DNA of 54,488 bases from Penium margaritaceum (Eukaryota; Streptophyta; Zygnematophyceae; Desmidiales; Peniaceae), in assembly GCA_023375785.1 (NCBI GenBank), contig SZWC01002382.1:9389-63876 (forward strand), read 5' to 3'. Shown piece after piece: positions 10,922 to 23,271 of this stretch; within the stretch, counting starts at the first letter, position 1, and the number at the start of each line of letters is the position of its first letter. The notes under the pieces are model-generated. The model searched no databases and was not told the DNA's origin. It worked only from the letters and a program-made list of their open reading frames with translations. Made by a program: the position numbers and the translations under genes.

Positions 10922-13900
10922 TTGATTTCGGCAGCAAGCTTTGTGTACCAGGATTACAGGAGACGACAGCAGCAGTCATCTGTGCGGTGTTTCCTGCCAC
11001 GTCAAACCACCACTTACGGAGGCGGTCAGAGTTTCTCGCCTTTGCTGTCCCGCACCCCAGTCAGCTCTTCACCCGGCGCTGACCCCTTGGCCCAACACCA
11101 ACGGGTGAACGGCTGGCTGGAGCAACTGCACTGGCGTCGCATCATGGACGCTCTCGGCAAACGTGTGGAAGTGGAAACAATATCCGACCATGGCAGCCGC
11201 GGATCCAGCCAGCCCCAACACGAGTCGGAGGGACAGAAGGCCGTGGTTACGGCACCGCCTTGGTTTTTCGATCCCCAACCATCGTTGGAGCAGCACTCCG
11301 CTGGTGGAGGATTTGAGGCCTATCACGGATTGGTCTACCGGCGTCGTGGCGGGCAGCAGCCGTTGATGGCTGGCAACACAGCAGTGGACGACCAGCAGTC
11401 AATGATGGACTTGCAGCAGACAGGAGCATTTGCTTCCGCGCTTGGGATGCCCCTGGACCCGAACCTGCCGCAGCAGCTGGCAGGGACAGTTCTGGAAGAT
11501 ATGATGGCAGGATCACCTGTGAATGGGCTACAGCAACAGCAGATGGTCCCACCAGCACTCCACCTAGGAAGCGAGCTACTGGGGACACCGGTGCCCCCAC
11601 AGACATCGGGATCCGCGCAGTCGCCGGCGAATCAACCTCTGGCGAATCAACCTCATCTGCCTGTTAGAGCAATGGCGGTGGAACCCGTCACACCTTCTCG
11701 GACAACGGGATTGCCACAACCGCCTGTGCACCTGCTGCAGCCGACTCTAGGATTTGGACAGGCAGGGGTGCCACCGCAATCCCCCGCATCCGGAGCTGGG
11801 CCGCAACAGATGCCTCTCCAGCTAGGTATGGGTGGACCATTAACGGGAACACCCTCACATGCCATACTGCAGGCACCGCTGCAGCAGCAAGCGTACCCAT
11901 CCCAGGCAGCCACAAATGTGCCACAAGCGGGAGCACTACCGCACCTACCGGCACCTGGACTACCAACCCTGCAACCTTGGCAGCCCGTGCCACAAGCAGG
12001 AGTGGCGGTTCATCATCCTGTGGGGATGAAACAGCCAGGGAATCAGGGTGGGGCCATTATTCACCAGGGAACTCCAGCCCAACCAACAGGGACTCAACAT
12101 CTGAGCCATCCGCAGCAGACTCCTGGGAGTGTGACGCGGATGAGCACCATGATTCAGCCTCCTGCTACCACTCCGCCCTCAGGGACGACGCAGTACCAGC
12201 AGCATATGGGCATGACGTAGATGGGGGCGACGCCACCAATACCCATAACCGGAGCACTGTCGTAGCCACCAGTGATTGCTCCTCAGCAATTACCCCACCG
12301 GCACCTGGTTGGAGCAGCGTCCGCGGGAGCACCAGTGCCAATGTCACTGCCACCACTGATGATGCAGGGGCACTCGCACATACCACCGCAACAAATGCAC
12401 ATTGCCAATATGGGACTAGCGGCTCAACTCTATCCCGCAGCTATAACTCCTGCCAATCAGGTGTATTGGGCGCCCCAGGTGACGGCACCATCGGCACCCG
12501 GGACCCAAGCTCTGCCCCCTGGGATGGCATTCTTCTCCACACCTTACACCGCTACTGCACCAGTGCCTCCCTCTTGGTACATGCTTCCCCCACCCATGCA
12601 GCCAGGCTTCCCCATGCCCGCGGGGCAATCACAGCCGCTGAACCCTCCAACAGGATACTCCGCAGCCCCGTCTGCCAACATTCCGTCGCCACATGCTGTG
12701 ACTCCGTTGACGACTAACCGTAGCACCATTCCGCAGCTACAATATATCCGTTCTGAACACGCCAACATCCCGCGGTTGGACTCCTTCAAGGGTGCCCCGG
12801 AGGAGGACCCCTGGGTCTGGCTCAAACAGATTACCCTCTATGCTAGCATCGGCCGAATTCCGCCCGACCTTTGCCTCGCTACTGTGGAAATTCATCTCCA
12901 AGGGGCTGCAGCTGACTGGTACAACGCGCGGGCGCCTTTCCCATCTTTCGAGGACTTTGACAATGCACTTATCGAGCACCTGACGAAGGAAGAAGAGTTG
13001 CAGAAGATTGAGAAGGAGGTCATGCGCAAGGATGATGATATCCGCAGATTCTTGGACCAGTTCCTGACCTGGGCTTCAGTGGCCAAGAGTCCGCAAGGGG
13101 AAGGCCTGCCGCTGTGGGTCTTGCTGCAAAACCTCATCTGCGCCCTCCCCGATGAAATAAGTAGCCTCATGATTGCCGACCACTATCGTTCCCTCCAAGA
13201 TGCGGTGCGGGACGCCACCGCTATCTTCACCAGACAGCAATCCACCCGACAATACCAGGGCAATGAGACCCATACGCCCTCATCTTCACACGCTCTGCCT
13301 CCACAACAACAGAAGCCAAGAGCTTACTACACATGCCAGAGCCTGGAACACATTGCACGGGATTGCCCTCGTAAGCGACAGGCAGCTCCGCGCCCTGACC
13401 CAATCTCCCAGGATCCTGTGGTCCAGCAGTGGCAGCAGTACTACAACCAGACGTGGCCAGGACAGCAGCAGCACCATCAGCGGCAGCTGTTGTAACAGCA
13501 ACCACCTCCGCCCCCTCTCAGGCAGGACCAGGCGGCTCCGCAGGGAGTGGGCCAGGGCATCTTGCCAAATCAATCCCCAAACCCCGTGACAGGCGCCCGA
13601 AACGTCAAACTTGGATTGCCTATGGCTGAGGACGAGACTACGGAGGTGACACCCACGCCTGAAGAGACGGAACTCATCACACAAGCGCGTCGGCTCAAAC
13701 TCCGCGGATGGGATTTATAGGAAGCCGCACAGCTCCAGAGCAATTTGCGGAGAAAGGCGGAAGCCGCGGAAGCCCGGCTTCAGGACGCCGTAACCGCCCG
13801 CTCTGTGCGACCCGCAGAAAAGCGCCGTGTTGTGGACCCCGCGCCCCTGGCATTTCCGACCAGAGCTACCAACCACTCCGCCCCCCAAATAACCGCCGTC

Positions 13901-16900
13901 ACTGCACCAGACTCTACGAACCCCGTAGAAAGGCTCTTCACGACTCCCATTGCCTCTCTGAACTTCTTCGACTTTCTCCGCCTCCATCCTGAGCTGGCTC
14001 CGCGGCTCAGGGAGGAATTTGCCAAAGCCAATCATCGCCTCCAGAGTGTTGGTATATGTCTCACATGCACCTCTCTGCCCCACGACACAGAGAACACCCG
14101 ACGGGTCGCGGCGGAGACTCCACCAGGATTGACCACAGAAGAGACAGAATGGGGATGGACGCCACAGCCTCTGGAACCACCCCGCCGCGACGACCACCAC
14201 TACGAGGTCGCATGTTGTGTGATCCGGATTTTTGGCCGCATGTTTCTCGCCATAATCGACACCAGTGCAACCCACACCACCGTGGCCCTCCGCGTCTTAT
14301 GTCTTATCGGATGGGCAGACCGAGTCCTCCCAACGCGTCGGCTGTTCAGCAACTCCGCGGTAGGTATGGACTACGGGGATGGGGAAGTGCAGGGACTACC
14401 CCTGTAGGTGGGATCTCTTCACGAGCCAATGGACGTCCAAGTTACACGAGCCCGGACTTATGAAATCCTCTTAGGCATGGACTATCTCCTTTCTTGACAG
14501 GGCAACCTCTTCTTTTCCCTTGGTGTCATGCAGCTCACATCCACCACCGGTATGAAGGGATACGCTCTTATCACCGTGGGCAACCGTGTCACGGTGCCAG
14601 TAATCGGCGGTGCGACCTTCTCCCTCCCAGAAGTGGCGCAAGAAGAATCCCACACACGCGCCCAAAGCAGACTGATCCCAGCGGAGCCCGACCTTGACAC
14701 GAAGCAGGTGTCCGTGGAAGAATGGCGTGAACTCTCAGCGGAGCATGCGGAGCAAGGGGTACGAGCAAGTCTTCTTGGGATGTGGCAGTAGAGTGAACAA
14801 GAATTCGGTCAGGGTCTTCCCCTGGATGACGACGAGGAGTTCTACCCCATTGGCGACCAGTTGCCACCTCCGCCCCCGCGGTAAGACCATATCCTGCACC
14901 CTCGCCTCTCATCAGCTCAGAAGCAGGATTTCCGGGACCTCTTGGACTCGTTCGTCGACATCTTTGCTAGCTCCGCGACGGACCTCGGGGCTGTCAATGC
15001 ATTCCACGTCATCAACACTGGACCAGCTCCAGCAACAAAGCAAGAAGTCCGCCGGATCCTCCCCGATCAGGAGCAGATCATCAATGAGGGATTAGCGGAG
15101 TTGAAATCACAAGGAGTCATTGTCCCCATCGTCAGCCCTTGGCGAGCCAACTTGGTCATCGTCAGCAAACGGGACGGGTCCAAACGCTTCTGTGTCCATT
15201 TCCGCGACCTCAACCGCGTCACAGAAGAGGATGCATACCCCATGCCGCTGATCGTTGGAATTCAAGAGCGCCAGCAGGGACGCGGATGGTTCACAAAGCT
15301 GGATGTCAAGGCAGCCTTCCACGCCGTTCCTATGCACCCGGACTCCGTCGCTAGAATAGCCTTCGTTACCCCTGAAGGACTCTACGCTTTCACTCGCATG
15401 CCCTTTTGCCTCCGCAATGCCAGTGCCACATTCCAATGCGTCATGGACTCCACCCTCCACGGCATTCCCAATGTAAGCTGTTACATTGACGACATCATGG
15501 TTGCGGCCCACAGCTTTGCGGACCTGTTCTCCTCCCTCGCTGCCGTTTTCTCTGCCCTCCGCACTGCTAACCTCAAACTCAAAGCCGCCAAGTGCTCCAT
15601 CGGCGCCGCAGAGATGGGATTCCTGGGATTCGTCATGAGCGCCGATGGCATCAAGACGGATCCCGCAAAAATCGCGGCCGAGAATGGCGCCGACCCACCA
15701 CGGCAAGACAGGTCAAACTTTTCCTAGGCTTCGTCTCTTTCTACCGCAAATTTGTCTGCGACCACGCCCGTATTATCCGCCCACTACAGCAGCTCACCCA
15801 TCAGGACATCCCATTCGAGTGGACACCGGAGTGTGCCGCCGCTTGGGCGGAAATCAAACATCGATTGGTCACTGCCCCCATGCTTGAGTTCCATGATTTC
15901 AACCTACCCTTCTCCATCACTACCGACTGGTCGCGGGACGACCTGGGTGCGGTGCTGTCGCAATCCATCCAGGAACCGATCCAGCGGGTGATAGCGTATG
16001 CCAGTCGAGCCCTCACTGACGGCGAGCGGAACTACCCACCAGTAAAAGGCGAATGTCTGGCCGTGTTGTGGGCACTCCAGCACTTGCGCGACTACATACA
16101 AAACGGCAAGCCTTTCACGGTCCTCACCGACCATCAAGCGCTACAATGGCTCCTCACAACCCTGAATCACGAGGGCATATTGGCTAAGTGGGCGCTCCTC
16201 CTGCAGGGCTACAACATGAAGATAATGTACCAACCCGCGCTTGCTAATCGCAATGCCGATGCACTCAGCCGCCTTCCCCGCGCGGATTGGCCACATCCCG
16301 CGGACCAGCATGACACACCCGCGGACTCGCCTCTTGGGGTTGTTCCTCCAGTGGATGCCGAACCCCAGTGGGAAGGCGTAGCCCAAGAGTTCACGGACGC
16401 GGAATCCATGCCTGCCCTCCAACTCTTGTCCAAATTAGAACCTTCTGAGTGCCTGGGACCCGTCGACACCCTCCCGGCCCTCCCTGCTACCGGCCTTCAG
16501 CTGGCCCGCCGCTTCAACCCTACGATCCGCGGCTGGACGCTGGAAGAAATCGCGCCACATCTTCCGCCTCACCCCCTGCTGCGATCGCGTCGGATAGCTC
16601 CCGATGTGCCCGCCGTTACCTCCCCTCCGAGACTGGCCCCCACTCCCTCTACATCCCCTCTCCTTGACATGCGCCACCCCCTGTCATTGGTCGACTACCT
16701 CCTTCATTCCCCTGCATCTGCGGAACGCCTCCAGACTCTCTTCTCGTCCTCCGACCTCTCTCTCTCTCCCGTTGGCATCTGCCTCTCCTGCACCGTTCAC
16801 CGCGACACGGGTGTCCGCATGGTGGCCCAGGCCATCCTTACGACACACTCCCGTATCCGGGAAGATTCTAGCCGCGCACCATGCACGTGGGCCCCTACTC

Positions 16901-17613
16901 CGCTGATCCCAGGCCCACCGTCACCCGCCGAAGTCCACGTGATGTGGTGCTACATCTGGGTATGTGGCCGCAACTTCGTGGCCATCGTGGACACCGAAGC
17001 CACACACACCACCATAGCGCTTTGGGTAGTACACACATTACATATCAACAATCTCCTTGAACCCAGCCGGCTCCGCTTCTCCATCTCCACCGGAGCCATT
17101 AATGCTTCCATCGGCCAGATCGCGGCCCTTCTTATCCAAGTCGCCAATGTGCATGCACTGCATACCGTGCAGGTGTGCGATGTGCGCACGTACGATATGC
17201 TCCTGGCGGTCGACAAGCTCGCGCCGCGCCAAGCAGATATATTGCTCGGCATCGGCATTCAATCTCCGGCGTTCGATCGTTCACTCCACTTTTTACTTCA
17301 CCTCGACCGCTCTCCGTTCCTCCTCCCATGTTTCTCAAGCCACTCACCTCTGGCACTCAGTTCACTCGCCGCGTCACACAAAGCTCAGGGGCCAACCGCG
17401 GAACAGCCCCTGCTATGGCTCGTCATTCCAGCGCGGAGTCCGCGCATGCGAACAAGGGGGGTGGTGTCACCGCAAGGCGACACATCCGGCGACAAACAAA
17501 CCGAGCCACGACCGGAACGAGACACTCCGCACCACCTACGACGGCAGCCTCATCTGGGGCACCTCAGCCCCCCCGGGGCCCTTCCGCGCCCCTGGCAACA
17601 GCAGCAGCAGTAG
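10922..17613 (+). pseudogene. element A ORF1: gag, protease, RT, RNase H, second protease-like module
   Basis: One frame (frame 2) runs from about 10922 to 15680; the first in-frame ATG is at 11144, so the start is uncertain. About 12740 onward is a gag capsid-like domain after a long Pro/Gln-rich region. A zinc knuckle at 13325-13366 has lost its first Cys (Tyr) and the Gly before His (Glu). Protease: D-T-S-A-T-H-T at 14258 where DTGA is expected, and ILLGMDYL near 14470. RT: LDVKAAF at 15299 and YIDD at 15482-15493, both catalytic motifs intact. One frameshift near 15685 moves to frame 1, which carries RNase H (about 15830-16290; TDHQALQWL, NADALSRLP) and a second protease-like module. Eight in-frame stops: TAG 12218, 12263, 13718, 14405, 14789; TAA 13493, 14882; TGA 14495. 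The last open stretch overlaps ORF2 in another frame; the true end of ORF1 is unclear. Confidence 0.88.
16690..17290 (+). other. second retropepsin-like module after RNase H (element A)
   Basis: In frame with RNase H. It repeats the layout of the first protease region: a VGICLSCT motif (first copy VGICLTCT), a Pro-rich spacer, then VAIVDTEATHTT with Asp at 16990 (first copy LAIIDTSATHTT), then RTYDMLLAVDKL (first copy RTYEILLGMDYL). The active-site Gly is Glu here and Ser in the first copy, so neither copy has a standard DTGA. A domain duplication within the polyprotein is the simplest reading. Confidence 0.72.
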
Positions 17614-20439
17614 CTTCACCTGGGGCACCTCCGACCTTGGGCCATCTCGCGTCACCAGGGGCATCTCCGGCACCCCGGGGCCCTTCCGCGCTACCCGAAA
17701 CATCTCCGGCTCCTCGAGTTCCTTCCGTGTTGCCTGGGACACCTATGGCTTCATGGGGTCCCTCTGCACCTCTGACAATAGCAGTGGCAGCCTCACCTTG
17801 AGCGACTCCAACATCTGGCCCTTCCGCACCAACAGCCTCACCCAGAGCACCTCTTGCACTAGGCTCCTCCGCACCACCCACAGCAGGAGCCCCAGCAGCA
17901 TCACCAGGAGTACCTCTAGCACTGGGCCTCCCTGCACCCCCAGCACTGACTGCATCCATGGGCGCGCCACCGCCGCCTGGTCCCTCTGCGCCAACAGCAC
18001 ACTCCTCTTCCCCACCAGCCTCCCAAGGCAATCCGTCACACGGCACACCACGTCCCACACTCAGCGCGGGAACAATCATGGAAGGGGCGCGGACCTACCT
18101 GGAAGAGAGCTCTCGTGACAGTGGAGAGCAACCCAGAGCAAACCAACTGCTGGACGTGGTCAACAGTGTCATTGTGCACCTGCAGGATGAGCTCCCCGAG
18201 GCAGTCCGCGTGGCAATGGGGGACTCCTTCTACAACAAGGCATGGCAGGTTGCACTGAAAGGCGCGGCCAAGAGTGCATTGGCTCTGAACGAGCGCAGGT
18301 GACAGGATCTATTGCTGGAAACAGCGGGTGCGGAGAGTCTCATCTCGGCGCTCCGTAATGTCCTCTACCTCCGGCCGGACCGTGGAATGGCAGGAGTGGC
18401 AACATTTCTTGACACAGACCAACCAGACCGCGCAGTGAACGCCGCCCGTGACTGGTGGCTCCTGGTCCGCAAGGACCAGAACGCGGATCCCACCCGACGC
18501 TATGTACACCTGCTTCAAGAACGCGCTCGGGCACTTGCCCTCTACCACGCCCACCAACTGCCAGCGGGAACAATGGAGGCACCAGACAGAAATACTGCGG
18601 CAAAGGTGTGGAGGTGGGGATACATGATTGGGCTGGTCACCGCCAGATGGGGGGCTCAGTATACCGCTGCAGAACTTGCGAGCTTCACCGCGGAGGAGAC
18701 GCCATACAAGAGCTGGTTTGCCGCCATCAACGAATGCTGGCAACTCACCTTGGATGGAACCCCACGACAGAAGATAGTAGGCGCAGTGGCACAAGGACTG
18801 TGGAAGACACTGAGAGAAGTGGGCACGAAGCTAACGGAGGAGGCGGCACATCACTGGGCCCGGGAAGCTGCTGAGGTGTGTTAAGAGGAGAAGAACCGCG
18901 TCCTCGTGGAAATAGAAGAAGCTCAGGAATACCTCCGCGACTCCCCTAAGCTCGCGCAGACAAGGGACAAGCTGCAGGCTGCCTGGCGGCAGAGGACGGA
19001 AGAAGAGAAGCAGGAAGCAGAGGTAGTCGCAACACAGTTGGTCGCAGAGTTTGAGACAGAGTTGGCGGAGGCCGGAGTAGCAGGAGAGGCAACGGTGGCA
19101 GACACAAAGGAGATGGGAGGAACCGCGAAGGAGACAGCAGGGGCAGCAACTGAACAAGAGGTAGAGGAAAGGGCTGCAAAGCAACAGGGAGTGGCGCAAA
19201 GGGGAGGTGGAAGGAGGGCACAGGACGTGCCTGCGCAAGCGAGAGCAGCTGCAGCCAAAGGAACAGCATTGAAGAATGCTCCCCGGCCGGTCTTTTCCGC
19301 GGCTTTGCGGGAAAAACGAGCCAAACTTCAGGATGTGGCCAAGAGAGCCACGGCATCCGCATCCGCCAGCAGACAAGGTGTCTCACATCAGGTAGCCTCG
19401 ATCAGTGTTGCGACAACCCCTCAGAAGAAATCAGAAAAGCAAGCCCCTTCCACACATACCACACCGACATCTTGTCAACGCGGACAAGAGAAGCGGACCG
19501 TCAAAGACAGCACTGCTGGTGCGCCCGCTGCCAAGCACAGCAAGCAGCACCGCCCCGCCCAAGATACCCAGCAAGGCATCGATCCGGCGCAACTCGTGCA
19601 AGCCCAACGGGATGCCGTCCAAGCCATGGAGCTGCTCATGGCGGTATTCCGCAATGTTCCAATGCCCGCTGGCTCGGTCCTAGCCCACTTGCAGCCCCTG
19701 CTGGGGGGTACCGGCGCAACAGTGCACCAAGAGAAAGGGACTGTGGAAAGCGCCGCGGCTCCCGCGGTAAGAAAAAGGACCGCGGGGGTGGTAACCTCAG
19801 AACTCAGTGAGTCACTAGGACCTGATGAAGAGCAGCCCATCGCAAAGGGTCAGGGCCTGCTGCGGCTCCCAGAGGCAGCAGCAAGAGAAAAGCCATAGGC
19901 GGAGATAGGTGAGGCTCGCGGAGCACGAGGGCGGCGGCAGGCGGCACTACCAGAAGTGGGGCTGCGCAGCCCGTGGGACGAAGGGGAACTACGTGCGGTG
20001 GGGATCTTGCGGCTCTTCCCAGCCCTAGACAGTTGGGACAGAGAGCCACCCGCCTATGACAAGGAGAACCAGCGGCGCCTGTTGGCAATGAAAGCGGAGA
20101 AGGATGCAAGGCGGGCCCAGGGGCTGCCGGCGCTACAGAAGGAGAAGAAGAAGAAGACTAGGGAAGCTGCCGCGGAGAAGACAAGAAAGAAGGGACCCGT
20201 CAAAACACAGGATTGGCGGATTTGGCAGACCGCGCACATCTTGCTCCGCGCCACAACCAAGGAGCAGCAGAAAGCAGAGGCGGACAAAGTGTACAAAACA
20301 TTGGGGGCTCAAATGGGGGTGGAATACGACAGGTGGAAGAAGGACGACCTCGCCCGTCTCTGTGAGCAGTACGCGTGGGAAGGCGGTCGCCTCTGGCAAA
20401 CCACGCCACACATCTTGTGGGTGCCTCTGCCCACCATGC

Positions 20440-21520
20440 AAAAAGCGGTGGTCGAGGTCTACCACCGTCACCACCATTCCGGTGTGCAGGCACTTAAGGA
20501 GCGGCTGTCTCCCATCCTGCACATACCAAACCTCCTGCAAATCGTCAAATAGGTGGTGCAGCACTGCGCTCCATGCGAAAGACACCGCAAGATCACTCCG
20601 CGGGATATGGCCCTTTTCTTGCCCTCCCCCATCGGCGAGCCACTGGACCGCATCATCATCGACTTCCATGGGCCTCATCCTCGCCGCGCCCAAGGGGAGC
20701 GGTATTGGATCGCGGCAATTGATCATTTCACAATGTTCATATGGGCCCTGGCCGTCCCCGACAAGTCCTCCGAGCGAGCAGCCCACTTCATCCAAAAAGA
20801 AATCTTCTATCGCTTCGGCGGGTGCCGCGTGGTGCACACCGATAATGGCATGGAGTTTGTAGGAGCATTCCGCGAGGAACTTGCGGAATGGGGCATGCAG
20901 CACGTGCACTCCGGGCGGTACCGACCGCAATCCCAGAGCCAAGTCGAAAGGGTGCATGAAATTCTGGAACGAGCAGTGGCCACCGCAAAAAGCAAGGACT
21001 GGGAGGAAACCCTAAAGAAAACCACACACTTCATCAACATCACCCCCAGCCGCGCCACGACATTCTCCCCACATGCCCTCCTCTTCGGCCAGCCTCCGCG
21101 TGCGGCATTGGGAATGCCTCAGACGCCACTGTGGCTGCCCCTGGACCCAGAACAGCAGCAGGACGGACGCCCGGAAAAGGAAGTGGAGGCAGCCAGATAC
21201 AAGGAGGTGCAGGAATGGTGCCGGGAGTGATGCCGCAAGACATCCACGGTGAAGGCGGAAGTCCAACTCCGTGCCTCGGTCTCGGCCTAGCGCGGATGCG
21301 ACGCCGCGAACCGACGCCTCAACCATGGGCCAATTGAAGAAGGGAACCTGGTGTACCTCCGCCCGTTCCCAGGCGCCGGACGTGAAGCAAAGAACGCCAG
21401 GGAGGTATACCGCGTGGCCGCTGTGGACGCGGGGCACGTTTGGCTGGAAGGACCTGATGGGTTTAGCAAGCGGAGCTACCCGGCCACCGAGTTCGTCCTG
21501 CTACCCCCAGCCTGGCAGAC
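20440..21520 (+). other. integrase domain of element A ORF2
   Basis: Zinc-binding N-terminus: His residues around 20463-20477 and C-x2-C at 20565/20574, with a TAG at 20550 between them. Catalytic core: Asp at 20661 (IIIDFHGPHP), Asp at 20841 (HTDNGMEF) and Glu at 20946 (QVERVHEIL). The second Asp and Glu are 35 codons apart, one fewer than in the usual D,D-35-E. A C-terminal SH3-like segment (GNLVYLRPFPG to VWLEG) lies at about 21345-21450. All three catalytic residues are kept. Confidence 0.88.
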
Positions 21521-21896
21521 ACACATACCACGAATGGGCAAGGAACTCCCTCCGCTCGAAGAACGCAAAGGCTCGAGAGGATGGCGGGCGGAGGAGGTGT
21601 TGAGGCAGTGCGAGGCTCAAGTGTCGGAGCAAGAGGAAGCGTGGAGCCAGGAACCTCAAGGGGAGGAGCCGACAGACGGTTCAGATGTGCAGGAGGTCTC
21701 CGCGAGAGAAGGACAGGCAGGGTAGCGGCGACGAGGGGAGGAGCAGAAGGGTCAACAGCAGGAACAGCAAGAACAGCCGGAACGGGCCGGGCCACAGCAA
21801 GCGGGGAATGAAGGAACGACCACCGGGACGCCTTCCGCTGCTCCGCGGAAGAGGGCACCCATGAGCCCCCGTGAATTGGCCTCCTACACAGGCCCC

Positions 21897-23195
21897 TGTG
21901 TGTGGTGCGGAGGAAATCTGCCGGAGGAGCTGCTGTTGAAGGTGGTCTGCCGTGTTTGTGGCCAGCCAGCACACCAAGGGCTGACAAAGAGCTGCATTGG
22001 ACTGAACCGCACCTGCCTGAAGTGTATAAAAAGGGGGTGAGAGGAGGAGGCGGAGCACAAGGAGGGAGGACATGGCGGAATCGGTCCGGGCTCAGGCGGG
22101 GGGGAGGCACATGGACGCTGGGACCCAGAAGAGGAGGAGATGGAAGAAGAGGAACAGGAGGAGCAGGCGGGACCACGGCAACTACCTCGCACAGTCTCAG
22201 GGGCTACAATGCGGCAATGGCAGAAGGAGGGACGGATGGTGGTCACGGAACGGGCACAGAAGGAAAAAGAAAGAAAGACGTGCATCCAGTACGGGCATAA
22301 TTGGGGCAGAGTGGTGGAGGACTATGAAGGTTGCCACCGGAAAATATGCGAAAACTGCCTACAGCGGCCGCGGAACAACAAGGGAGGACGCAGTGGACCA
22401 AAGAGATGCGGGAGGTGTCGCCGGGAAATTGAGGAGGAGCGCGGAGATCGGAAACCACCTTGGGTAACCGCGGAAGGAGAGGAAGTGGACTCGGAGGACA
22501 AGGAGGAGGAGGACTCGCCCGCAGCGACTGTGGAGCACTGCCCCACTTGTGTCAAGGCCGTCAGTATGGGGACTCACTGCACCCAATGCAAGAGGCTGGC
22601 CCATCAGACCTGCCTTGTGACAGGCGGATCAGTGTGGGCAGGAAAGTGCCAGAAGTGTGTGGGAGCGGCAATCACGGAAGAAGGGGCCGCGCTGGCCTAT
22701 GACCACAAGACCTTGGCCCCAGCCTGGGAAGCATGTGAAGAAGACCTTAATGAGTTCAGCAAACCCTACGGCATGTGCAGAACCATGTGCCACCTACGGT
22801 GTGGGGTGCGCAGAAAGGAGGGCATGTGGACCAATAGCAGCTGCCAAAGCAAAACGCGGAGGATCAAGTGGAAGTTTTCCGACAAGCGTCCCTGCGTCGG
22901 AAACAGTTGCATGGGCCAGCTCGAAGGGACGGTCTTCCGCTGTGAGCACTGCGGAGGTCTAGCGCATGCGTCTTGTTCCGAGGAGGTGGGGCGGAGCAAC
23001 GAGGGTAAGAAGATCTACCGGTGCTCAAGCTGCAGAAAGTACGAGTGCGCGCCACACTGCTCCTCGTGCAAGAAGTCGATCAACGCACCCACGCTAGAGG
23101 CGCGATGTGAAGGGTGCTGACTCTTCGTCCACAATGAGTGCGCGGAGAAGCTCCAGCGGAAAGGATGAACAGTGGAAAAGTACTGCAGGCCGTGC
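21897..23195 (+). other. tandem C4HC3 (PHD-like) zinc finger array in element A ORF2
   Basis: At least four Cys/His clusters follow the integrase: 21897-22025 (CVWC, CRVC, H, C, CLKC), 22539-22658 (CPTC, CTQC, H-x2-C, CQKC), 22893-23033 (C-x4-C, CEHC, H-x2-C, CSSC) and 23055-23195 (CSSC, CEGC, H-x2-C, CRPC). The last three share CxxC, CxxC-x4-H-x2-C, CxxC, the ligand order of PHD and DC1-type fingers. A further Cys cluster at 22285-22430 is less regular. The last finger contains two TGA codons in its spacers, but its ligands are intact. Chromatin reading or nucleic-acid binding is a family-based inference. Confidence 0.7.
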
Positions 23196-23271
23196 CAGGA
23201 GCAGGACCGACCCAGACCCTGCAGATACTTCAAGCGGGTGACTCACTGAAGACTCTGGGGCAGAGTCTTGC

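Larger units (their letters stand above)
17328..23249 (+). pseudogene. element A ORF2: Pro/Ala-rich leader, helical domain, coiled coil, integrase, zinc fingers
   Basis: ATG at 17328 opens frame 3, which stays coding-like for 5.9 kb with no visible frameshift but 11 in-frame stops: TGA 17799, 18300, 21228, 22038, 23118, 23166; TAA 18882; TAG 19896, 20550, 21288, 21723. Segments in order: Pro/Ala/Ser-rich (17328-18070); a helix-rich Trp-containing domain I do not recognise (about 18078-18880); a charged Glu/Ala/Gln coiled-coil-like stretch (18900-19300); a low-complexity linker; a Lys-rich helix (20040-20210); integrase (about 20240-21520); and a Cys/His-rich tail (21897-23195). The frame differs from ORF1, so expression would need a separate start, a frameshift or splicing. 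The first 285 bases overlap the open tail of ORF1. Confidence 0.85.

Noticed and set aside
17057..18118. 353-codon + strand frame rich in Ser and Thr
   Set aside because: It is the third frame over the Pro/Ala-rich start of ORF2, and its Ser/Thr bias is a shadow of that composition.
2944..23249. TAG reassigned to glutamine (as in some ulvophyte algae and ciliates)
   Set aside because: TGA and TAA also occur at sense positions in the same frames, and the copia and gypsy relics use all three codons as terminators or breaks. Mutation decay explains it more simply.
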